From SAR202 cluster bacterium (GTDB taxonomy: Bacteria; Chloroflexota; Dehalococcoidia; SAR202; CAJWER01), in contig JASLXL010000009.1 in NCBI GenBank assembly GCA_030740335.1, forward strand, positions 1 through 6,077: 6,077 bases of DNA, written 5' to 3'. The translations under genes were made by a program, and so were the position numbers. Positions within the stretch are counted from its first letter, which is position 1. Each line of letters starts with the position of its first letter. Of this stretch, positions 1 through 5,316 are shown piece by piece. Under the pieces are notes generated by a model that worked only from the letters and a program-made list of their open reading frames with translations, was not told the origin of the DNA and made no database searches.

Positions 1-1
1 C

Positions 2-1309
2 GAGAACGACGGCATCTTGGCCACAACCATGGCAGTCGACAAATTCAGCCTGTACTTCAAGTTTTTACTACTGGCAATGACAGCTATCGTCGTGCTGGTC
101 TCATCCGACTACGTGCGCAGGATCCCGCACTTGCAGGGCGAATACTATGCTCTCATCCTGTTTGCTCTGTCGGGCATGATGTTGCTATCCTCCACTACAG
201 AGCTCATCACGCTCTATATTGCCCTCGAGCTGACAGCCCTGCCGATCGCCGCACTGGCTGCGTTCCTCCGAGACGGCAGGTCCTCCGAATCTGGACTAAA
301 GTTCCTTGTCCTGAGTGGAGTTAGTTCTGCGCTGCTCTTGTATGGCATGGTGCTGGTGTACGGCTTCACAGGCACCACGGTACTCAGCGAGATCGCAACA
401 CGGATAGCGGAGATCCCTCTGAGTGGCGAGGAGCCGTTCGGGGCCTACGCCCTTGCGCTCGGAAGTATTCTGATCATCGCTGGATTTGGGTTCAAAATTA
501 CCACATTCCCGTTCCAGATGTGGGCTCCAGATGTCTATGAAGGTGCGCCAACCCCGGTGACGGCTTTCCTGTCCGTGGCCAGTAAGACTGCGGGATTCGC
601 GGTGGTACTGCGGGTGTTCTACGAAGCCTTTCCTCTGGATGCCCTCAGTATCGAGTGGAGCGCACTCTTCGCGATCCTCGCGGCGCTGTCCATGTCGATC
701 GGCAACCTTGTTGCCATTCCCCAGACCAATATCAAGCGGATGCTCGCATATAGCACGGTAGCGCATGCTGGATACATCATGGTGGGCGTTGCCGCAGCTG
801 CCTCCCGCACGGCGTCGGACCAGCCCGCCTTTGGCCCGTCGGGTGTGCTTTTCTACTTGAGTGGCTACGCCCTAATGAACCTTGCGGCCTTCTCCGCAGT
901 GATCGCCATATCCAACCGCATCGAAAGCGACAGGATTCAAGACTACTCAGGTATGGGCCGGAGGGCGCCGTTCCCGGCAGCCGTACTTGCATTCGCCATG
1001 GTGTCGTTGACCGGCGTCCCACCAACCGTCGGGTTTATGGCCAAGATATACATATTCGGATCGGCCGTGAACAGCGATCTGGCCTGGCTGGCCGTGGTCG
1101 GCGGGATCAACAGCGTCGTGTCTGCCTACTACTACGTCCGAGTCATCAAGGTAATGTACCTGTCTGAACCGATATCCGATGAACCGGTGTCGTCCGGCCT
1201 CGCGGTTCGCCTGGCCATGTTCGCCACCATCTTGGGCGTGCTGATTCTCGGTCTGTACCCTCGACCTCTCTTGGAGTTTGCCCGCAATGCCGCGGAGATC
1301 TTGTTATAG
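2..1309 (+). CDS. nuoN: NADH-quinone oxidoreductase subunit N (complex I), 5'-truncated by the window edge
   Basis: NuoN is one of the three antiporter-like membrane subunits of complex I. It forms part of the proton-pumping arm in the cytoplasmic membrane and belongs to the proton-translocating NuoL/M/N (MrpA/D-like) family. About 435 residues are present, with roughly 12 hydrophobic segments seen by eye; NuoN proteins usually have 14 and about 480 residues, so some 50-60 residues and two helices lie upstream. The frame stays open to base 2 (ENDGI precedes the TTG at 17), so that TTG is very unlikely to be the start. Numbering from that TTG, the family's charged residues are visible: Glu71 in ALELTALP, Lys95 in GLKFLVLSG, Lys160 in FGFKITTFPFQMWAPDVYEG, Lys190 in SVASKTAGF, Lys240 in NIKRMLAYSTVAHAGY, and Lys343 in TGVPPTVGFMAKIYIF. 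It is probably the last gene of a nuo operon, since the next gene has its own promoter. Nothing is broken in the visible part. NuoM or an Mrp subunit is less likely because the MWAPDVYEGAPTPVTAFL block is characteristic of NuoN. Confidence 0.95.
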   Translation, partial: ENDGILATTMAVDKFSLYFKFLLLAMTAIVVLVSSDYVRRIPHLQGEYYALILFALSGMMLLSSTTELITLYIALELTALPIAALAAFLRDGRSSESGLKFLVLSGVSSALLLYGMVLVYGFTGTTVLSEIATRIAEIPLSGEEPFGAYALALGSILIIAGFGFKITTFPFQMWAPDVYEGAPTPVTAFLSVASKTAGFAVVLRVFYEAFPLDALSIEWSALFAILAALSMSIGNLVAIPQTNIKRMLAYSTVAHAGYIMVGVAAAASRTASDQPAFGPSGVLFYLSGYALMNLAAFSAVIAISNRIESDRIQDYSGMGRRAPFPAAVLAFAMVSLTGVPPTVGFMAKIYIFGSAVNSDLAWLAVVGGINSVVSAYYYVRVIKVMYLSEPISDEPVSSGLAVRLAMFATILGVLILGLYPRPLLEFARNAAEILL

Positions 1310-1310
1310 T

Positions 1311-1353
1311 CGGGCAACGGCCACACGATAGTCTCGTTGACCGTGATTCAACG
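1311..1353 (+). promoter_or_regulatory. Candidate operator: inverted half-sites over the nadK -35 box
   Basis: A perfect dyad CGTTGA-N7-TCAACG spans 1335-1353, and its left arm overlaps the -35 hexamer TTGACC (1337-1342). A third related half-site, GCAACG, lies at 1314-1319. The segment 1311-1319 can also pair with 1335-1343, giving 9 positions with one mismatch and a 15-nt loop. No T-run follows, so a rho-independent terminator for nuoN is not supported. A repressor site over the -35 box is a reasonable inference. The protein that might bind is unknown. Confidence 0.35.
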
Positions 1354-1366
1354 CCACTGCTACACT
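1337..1366 (+). promoter_or_regulatory. Sigma70-type promoter with extended -10, upstream of nadK
   Basis: The -35 hexamer TTGACC (1337-1342, 5 of 6 matches to consensus) is followed by 18 nt and the -10 hexamer TACACT (1361-1366, 4 of 6, including the key first, second and last positions). A TG one base upstream of the -10 (TGC, 1358-1360) makes it an extended -10. Transcription would start near 1372-1374. That leaves 27-65 nt of leader for the ATG codons at 1401, 1422 and 1437, and argues against the ATG at 1371 as the start. It would drive nadK and the Nudix gene independently of the nuo operon. Confidence 0.6.
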
Positions 1367-1421
1367 TTCGATGCCCTGCGGCGCGACTTGTCCAATCACA
1401 ATGCCGGTGACAGCCACTGAT

Positions 1422-2291
1422 ATGAACACTAGAGACATGGTCGGATTCGCCTACAACCCCAACGTGTCCAAGGCCTCCGATGTTGTAGAGCGCCTCCTGG
1501 ACGCACTCAAGCTCCGTAATACGTCGTGGGTAGCCTCGACAGAGGAGCTCGGTGTGACCGAGGCAACGCTCGCGCGGACCCGAGTACTGGTAACCGCCGG
1601 TGGCGATGGGACCATTCTTCGCGCCGCGCGCGTAGTTGCCCCCTATGATGTGCCTATCCTCGGCATAAACCTGGGCCGTGTGGGGTTCATGACGGAGCTG
1701 TCGATGGACGAAGCGGAAAGCTCCTTGAGCGGATATCTGGACGGCACACTGCGAATCGAGAGACGGATGATGCTGCAGGCATCGGTGGTTACCGCCGGCA
1801 GCCGAGAGCCGCGGGTCGTAGTCCATGCGCTGAACGACGTTGTGCTCACGCGTGGCAGGGTCGCCAGGCTGCTTGACATCGACACCAGAATTGACGGCGT
1901 ACTGCTTACGACCTACAGGGCGGATGGATTGATCGCGGCTACGGCAACCGGGAGCACTGGCTACGCCCTTTCGGCTGGTGGAACGATCCTTCACCCCGAG
2001 GCCAGGGAAATGCTGATTCAGCCCGTGGCAGCCCACATGAGCTTTCAGACCGGCATAGTTGTGTCCGAAAAATCGATAATCGAGTTAAAGGTTGACGGCG
2101 GTCACACAGCCGTGCTCAGTGCCGATGGGTTCACAGACACCATTGTTAACCCGGACGACATAGTAGAGGTCCGCAAGAGTCCCTACACGGCGAAATTTTT
2201 CAGGCGTGAGCCCCCAGAGGCGTTCTACGGGAGTCTTACCCAGCGACTTGGTGTGAGTGGGCGGCAGGTGCCACCACCATCCGGCCAGTAA
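1422..2291 (+). CDS. nadK: NAD kinase
   Basis: NAD kinase is a cytoplasmic enzyme that phosphorylates NAD+ to NADP+ using ATP or polyphosphate, the only known route to NADP. The family signatures are clear. GGDGT (at 1599-1613) is the diphosphate-binding motif, followed by the GINLGRVGFMTEL block that NAD kinases share. The ALND motif lies near 1829. The glycine-rich segment running from DGL through TATGSTGYALSAGG (about 1923-1982) is the second NAD-binding signature. With the ATG at 1422 the protein has 289 residues, normal for the family. In-frame ATGs also occur at 1371 (306 aa), 1401 (296 aa) and 1437 (284 aa). The one at 1371 sits at the predicted transcription start. 1422 has a weak GGTGA 12 nt upstream, while 1437 begins exactly at the conserved VGFAYNP strand but lacks a Shine-Dalgarno. 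The start is therefore uncertain; the function is not. A Nudix hydrolase gene follows after 12 nt, suggesting co-transcription. Confidence 0.95.
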   Translation: MNTRDMVGFAYNPNVSKASDVVERLLDALKLRNTSWVASTEELGVTEATLARTRVLVTAGGDGTILRAARVVAPYDVPILGINLGRVGFMTELSMDEAESSLSGYLDGTLRIERRMMLQASVVTAGSREPRVVVHALNDVVLTRGRVARLLDIDTRIDGVLLTTYRADGLIAATATGSTGYALSAGGTILHPEAREMLIQPVAAHMSFQTGIVVSEKSIIELKVDGGHTAVLSADGFTDTIVNPDDIVEVRKSPYTAKFFRREPPEAFYGSLTQRLGVSGRQVPPPSGQ

Positions 2292-2303
2292 ATAGGCTAT
2301 AGC

Positions 2304-2822
2304 ATGAACACCGAAACCCGTTTGTCCACCGAGACCGTGTTCGAAGGCAAGATCGTTACCGTCAGGGTCGACGCCGTTTCATTGCCCAACGGAGTCAAGG
2401 TGGTACGTGAAGTCGTCGAACACCGCCCGGCTGTTGCGATCGTTCCGTTTGACGACAACAGGGAAGTTATTCTCGTCAGCCAGTTCCGATATCCAGTTGG
2501 CGAGCAGCTGCTCGAGGTGCCGGCGGGCATCATCGAAGTGTCGGAAACCCCCGAGCAGTGCGCAGATCGTGAGTTGCAGGAGGAGATCGGCTATCGAGCC
2601 CGGGAAATGCGCTCCCTTGGAAGCTTCTGGACCGCTCCTGGATTCAGTGACGAGTTGATGTATGCATTTATTGCGACCGGCCTGGAGCCAAGCAGGCTCG
2701 AATCTGACGAGGACGAGGACATCACAGTTGTGCGCGTTCCGGTATCACGAATACGCGAGATGATTGAGGCGGGCGAGATACGCGATTCCAAGACGATTGC
2801 CGCGCTTCTGATGGCCTGCTGA
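2304..2822 (+). CDS. Nudix hydrolase, ADP-ribose pyrophosphatase type
   Basis: This is a 172-residue cytoplasmic Nudix enzyme, a normal length for bacterial ADP-ribose pyrophosphatases, which split ADP-ribose into AMP and ribose 5-phosphate with Mg2+. A perfect Nudix box (GX5EX7REUXEEXG) occupies residues 75-97: Gly75, Glu81, then RELQEEIGY at 89-97 with the metal-binding glutamates. Pro112 lies 16 residues after the last box glycine, the position known to mark ADP-ribose-specific members. The QFRYPVGEQLLEVPAG segment before the box (60-75) and the acidic SDEDED loop (134-139) also fit this subfamily. There is no winged-helix domain, so it is not the NrtR regulator. The ATG lies 12 nt after the nadK stop, with only a weak purine run (ATAGG) upstream, so translation may be coupled to nadK. 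The nadK neighbour fits a role in recycling ADP-ribose from NAD turnover. Another nucleotide-sugar substrate cannot be excluded from sequence alone. Confidence 0.9.
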   Translation: MNTETRLSTETVFEGKIVTVRVDAVSLPNGVKVVREVVEHRPAVAIVPFDDNREVILVSQFRYPVGEQLLEVPAGIIEVSETPEQCADRELQEEIGYRAREMRSLGSFWTAPGFSDELMYAFIATGLEPSRLESDEDEDITVVRVPVSRIREMIEAGEIRDSKTIAALLMAC

Positions 2823-2827
2823 AGAAC

Positions 2828-2908
2828 GTGTGTGGAGGGGCATAGTTCCGTCGCCCGTCCTGAGCCACCCGAAGGGCGTGGTGTGTGAGGGTGACACAGT
2901 CCCCGACG
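2828..2908. repeat. Intergenic hairpin element, probably a dispersed palindromic repeat
   Basis: The gap between the Nudix and peptidase genes centres on a hairpin: CGTCCT (2856-2861) pairs with AGGGCG (2873-2878), including one G-T pair, around an 11-nt loop. An alternative perfect 5-bp stem, CGCCC (2852-2856) with GGGCG (2874-2878), is also possible. The pattern CGTCCTGAGC...CGAAGG resembles intergenic palindromes that I recall as abundant in some Chloroflexota and alphaproteobacterial genomes; this is memory, not a search. On either side are two imperfect direct copies, GTGTGTGGAGGGG (2828-2840) and GTGTGTGAGGGTG (2881-2893). GGGG at 2837 and CCCC at 2901 could mark the borders of a small mobile unit. 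No T-run follows the stem, so it is not a standard terminator. There is only one copy in this window. Confidence 0.45.
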
Positions 2909-2917
2909 ATACCAAAT

Positions 2918-2925
2918 AGAGGTAG
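2918..2925 (+). promoter_or_regulatory. Ribosome binding site of the M20 peptidase gene
   Basis: AGAGGTAG lies 2 nt (about 5 nt from its GAGG core) before the GTG at 2928. It is the best Shine-Dalgarno-like site near this gene and supports GTG as the start codon. The next residues, MAFIDDLLDQ, form a plausible M20 N-terminal helix. Confidence 0.55.
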
Positions 2926-2927
2926 CC

Positions 2928-4286
2928 GTGGCATTCATAGACGACCTGCTGGATCAGACTGACTCCGTTCGGGATGAGATAGTGGAATTGGAGCAAGCTC
3001 TGGTCCGTATACCCTCCGTCAATTCGGGCCTCATGCCCACAGGCAACGAGACGCCCGTATGCGAGTTGGCGCGAGACTGGCTTGCCGAAGATTGCATAGA
3101 GAGCGAGATTCTAGAGCGCGTGCCAGGGCGCGGCAACCTGATAGCCAGACTCGAGGGCTCCTCCGGTGAAGCTGGTCTCATGTTCATGTCCCACACCGAT
3201 GTGGTTCCGGTCGAGGATGAGAGCAAATGGAAATTTCCTCCGTTTGCGGCGACGGTCTCCGGTGGGCGGGTATATGGCAGAGGCTCATCAGACTGCAAGG
3301 CGCTGCTGACGGCGCAACTGATGGCCATGCGCATCCTCCGTCGCAACGGCGTGCGCCTGCACAAATCACTCGTGTTGGCCTCCGGCGCTGATGAGGAGCA
3401 CGGCGGCAGGTATGGCTTCGGATGGCTCGCCGAGCACCACCCGGAAAAAATCAAAGCGCCCTACGCCGTTAACGAGGGTGGAGGCACGCCGATGGCAGCC
3501 GCTGGTGGACTGGCGTATGTCCTTGGCGTCGGCGAGAAGGGGCGCCTGCAAGCTGAGTTCGCAGTGAAGGGGACCAGTGCCCACGCCTCCGTGCCCTGGC
3601 AGGGCACCAACGCCTCCTACCGTCTTGCCGAGCTAATTCGCCGTATTGGTGCGTACGAACCAGACCTGGACACGTCTCTGGAGATGTTCCAGCACCTGTC
3701 CACCTTCGCCATCGAGCACCAGCCGTCTCCCGACAATATAGAGGACATCCTCGTGGAAGTGGAGCCGGACAACCCTGATCTGGCATCCGTGCTCAGAGCC
3801 CTGTCTCGGATGACAGTCACGCCGACGATGGTGCAAGGCGGGGTAAAGTCCAATAGCGTGCCCGAATCAATTGGTCTGACCTGTGACATTCGCTCGCTTC
3901 CGCACCAGAATGAAACGTACATAAGAGAGCAATTGGCAGGCATCATGGAAGGAGTACCAGATACCGAGCTAAACCTTGATTTCATGGCTGTGGCCAATTC
4001 CTCCCCCTTCGAGACTGGGTTCGTAGATAGCATCAAGAATGCGATGTCTATGGCGCTCGGGCGGGACGATATACGGTGGGTACCGGGGCTGTCGACCGGG
4101 TTCACCGATTCACGGTTTACACGCCAGCTTGGCATCGATACATATGGATTTTCGGGCAGACACCCCGATGACGACCCCCTCGAAGAGAAAGTCCACGGCA
4201 CCGATGAATCGATTGGTATCCGGAGCCTGGTTAGCGGTACCAGGGCAATGGTATCCCTGGCCTATGAAATGCTCGCCGAACGGTAG
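2928..4286 (+). CDS. M20-family metallopeptidase (carboxypeptidase/N-acyl amino acid hydrolase-like)
   Basis: This is a 452-residue cytoplasmic zinc hydrolase of the M20 family (ArgE/DapE/carboxypeptidase S/aminoacylase group), which removes amino acids or acyl groups from small peptides or N-acyl amino acids. The two-zinc site is complete: His89 and Asp91 in MSHTDVVP, Asp122 in GRGSSDCK, catalytic Glu156 and ligand Glu157 in GADEEHGG, Glu183 in VNEGGG, and His423 in KVHGTDES. The inserted dimerisation domain starts near residue 206 and has the conserved His219 in KGTSAHASVPWQGTNAS. The NEGGG ligand segment followed by GVGEKG resembles the carboxypeptidase S/PM20D1-like branch more than DapE or ArgE, but the substrate cannot be assigned. 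No signal peptide is visible. The start is a GTG with a good upstream purine run. The gene is set apart from the Nudix gene by 105 nt containing a hairpin element, and from the next gene by at least 100 nt, so it may be transcribed alone. No residue of the active site is missing. Confidence 0.9.
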   Translation: MAFIDDLLDQTDSVRDEIVELEQALVRIPSVNSGLMPTGNETPVCELARDWLAEDCIESEILERVPGRGNLIARLEGSSGEAGLMFMSHTDVVPVEDESKWKFPPFAATVSGGRVYGRGSSDCKALLTAQLMAMRILRRNGVRLHKSLVLASGADEEHGGRYGFGWLAEHHPEKIKAPYAVNEGGGTPMAAAGGLAYVLGVGEKGRLQAEFAVKGTSAHASVPWQGTNASYRLAELIRRIGAYEPDLDTSLEMFQHLSTFAIEHQPSPDNIEDILVEVEPDNPDLASVLRALSRMTVTPTMVQGGVKSNSVPESIGLTCDIRSLPHQNETYIREQLAGIMEGVPDTELNLDFMAVANSSPFETGFVDSIKNAMSMALGRDDIRWVPGLSTGFTDSRFTRQLGIDTYGFSGRHPDDDPLEEKVHGTDESIGIRSLVSGTRAMVSLAYEMLAER

Positions 4287-4296
4287 TTTCGGCTAG
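4272..4296 (+). other. Hairpin across the stop codon of the peptidase gene
   Basis: GCCGAA (4275-4280) and TTCGGC (4288-4293) form a perfect 6-bp stem with a 7-nt loop that contains the TAG stop. CT and AG can extend it beyond one mismatch. There is no following T-run, so it is not a standard rho-independent terminator. It could protect the 3' end of the message or be chance. Confidence 0.3.
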
Positions 4297-4322
4297 GCGA
4301 CCAGAGGGAACAGGCGCCGGGG

Positions 4323-4331
4323 TGGTAGACT
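4323..4331 (+). promoter_or_regulatory. Possible extended -10 promoter upstream of the PAC2 gene
   Basis: TGG-TAGACT fits an extended -10 (TGn plus TAGACT, 4 of 6 matches to consensus). No good -35 is present about 17 nt upstream. It has the same TGnTANACT form as the better-supported nadK promoter. Transcription would begin near 4338, leaving a leader of about 50 or 100 nt depending on the start of the PAC2 gene. Confidence 0.3.
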
Positions 4332-4436
4332 TAGTAGACGGACGGTTGGTGTCCCCGAATTCCAATTACGTCTTGAGGTGCACGGTATATCGACGATCTA
4401 ATCGTCCACGAACAGCCCTCGGAAGAGCTCCCGACG

Positions 4437-5270
4437 ATGGTCGTGGCGTTCGCCGGCTGGCCTGATGCCTCGGACTCAGCGACGGGCGCCGTGCGCCACC
4501 TGGTTGATGGTCTACCTGGGACCAAGTTCGCGGAAATTGATCCGGAAGAATTCTTCGATTTCACCGCGGTGCGACCCGAGACACTTATAAATGAAGAGGG
4601 TGAACGGGTCATTCGCTGGCCTGTCAACGAATTTTACTACTACACTGATGACGACCCGTCCCGCAACTTGCTCCTCTTCGTCGGCACCGAGCCTAATCTG
4701 AAATGGCGAGCGTTCTCGAAATTGATGGTTGGCGTTGCGGAACAGAGTGGGGTTCAACTCGTGGTGTCCCTCGGAGCGCTGCTCGACGCGGTCCCCCATA
4801 CTCGAGACACTCTCGTCACTGGTCGTGCCAGCTCTCCTGAGTTGGAGCAAAAAGTCCAGTGGCTTGGCGTCCGGAACTCTGGATACCAGGGTCCGACGGG
4901 CATCCACACGGCGTTCATGGACGCTTGCACCAAGAGTGGACTTGCCCAGGCGAGCATCTGGGGCCACACCCCACACTATGTGAACACTACCCCCAACCCG
5001 AAGGTGACCTACGCTCTGTTGGAACGGCTCAAGAGCTTGTGCGACTTTGATGTGCCGATGGCCGGCCTCCAGGAGTCAGCCGAGGGGTATGTGTCCGAGG
5101 TCAACAATGCTATCGCCAAGCAATCAGACGTCAAGGCGTACGTGAAAAAACTAGAGCAGCGATATGATGCCGCAATCCTGGGATCTGAGGAAATGCCGAG
5201 TGGCGAGGCGATGATTACCGAGATTGAAGAGTACCTGCGGAGTCAGGAACCCTCTGATGCCCAAGAATGA
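4437..5270 (+). CDS. PAC2-family protein (proteasome assembly chaperone 2-like)
   Basis: This is a cytoplasmic protein of the PAC2 family, widespread in Actinobacteria and some other bacteria and related to eukaryotic and archaeal proteasome assembly chaperones; the bacterial function is not established. Recognisable blocks, numbered from the ATG at 4437, are FAGWPDASDSATGAVRHL (5-22), the RPETL...RVIRWPVNEFYYY strand region (46-69), LLLFVGTEPNLKW (78-90), LGALLDAVPHTR (112-123), IWGHTPHYVNTTPNPK (174-189), and a C-terminal helical tail with KKLEQRYDAAI and PSGEAMITEIEEYLR (237-268). With this start it has 277 residues. The frame is open 60 nt further upstream, back to the TGA at 4374. Codons 4389-4436 read IDDLIVHEQPSEELPT, which matches how such proteins normally begin (M-DDL-x-x-HE-x-P). 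No ATG, GTG or TTG is available there, so the annotated start probably lacks about 16 residues (see findings). GGAAGAG at 4421-4427 could serve the ATG at 4437 as a Shine-Dalgarno. An alpha/beta hydrolase gene follows after 46 nt. Confidence 0.88.
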   Translation: MVVAFAGWPDASDSATGAVRHLVDGLPGTKFAEIDPEEFFDFTAVRPETLINEEGERVIRWPVNEFYYYTDDDPSRNLLLFVGTEPNLKWRAFSKLMVGVAEQSGVQLVVSLGALLDAVPHTRDTLVTGRASSPELEQKVQWLGVRNSGYQGPTGIHTAFMDACTKSGLAQASIWGHTPHYVNTTPNPKVTYALLERLKSLCDFDVPMAGLQESAEGYVSEVNNAIAKQSDVKAYVKKLEQRYDAAILGSEEMPSGEAMITEIEEYLRSQEPSDAQE

Positions 5271-5302
5271 CACCTACTAGCCAACGAATGTATCTGGAAT
5301 CC

Positions 5303-5309
5303 AGGGTGG
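5303..5309 (+). promoter_or_regulatory. Ribosome binding site of the alpha/beta hydrolase gene
   Basis: AGGGTGG ends 7 nt before the ATG at 5317. It favours this codon over the later in-frame ATG at 5386, which would remove the first strand of the fold. Confidence 0.45.
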
Positions 5310-5316
5310 CGGCTTG

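Noticed and set aside
17..19. TTG as the start codon of nuoN
   Set aside because: The frame is open to the window edge, and the protein would lack the two N-terminal helices of NuoN.
1311..1343. Rho-independent terminator after nuoN
   Set aside because: The stem has an internal mismatch and a 15-nt loop, and is followed by TGATTC rather than a T-run.
1146..2036. A 296-codon open frame on the minus strand across the nuoN end and nadK
   Set aside because: It runs opposite two well-supported genes and across their promoter region. Its translation is rich in Arg, Gly and His with no recognisable motif. It is a GC-driven shadow.
2304..2822. Nudix gene as the NrtR-type transcription regulator of NAD genes
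   Set aside because: The protein is only 172 residues with an intact catalytic Nudix box and no C-terminal winged-helix domain.
2891..2919. Promoter GTGACA with a -10 just before the M20 gene
   Set aside because: At a spacing of 17 the -10 would be AAATAG, which matches consensus at only two positions.
2591..2996. Several minus-strand open frames of 70-115 codons over the Nudix 3' end and the following gap
   Set aside because: They are translations of the intergenic hairpin element plus antisense of real genes. They overlap each other in different frames and have no clear start signals.
3617..4201. A 194-codon open frame on the minus strand inside the M20 gene
   Set aside because: It lies wholly within a complete, motif-confirmed peptidase gene, and its Ser/Arg-rich translation has no domain signature.
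5294..5304. Palindrome CTGGA-A-TCCAG between the PAC2 and hydrolase genes, as terminator or operator
   Set aside because: A 1-nt loop cannot form a hairpin without opening the stem, there is no T-run, and an 11-bp palindrome alone is weak evidence.
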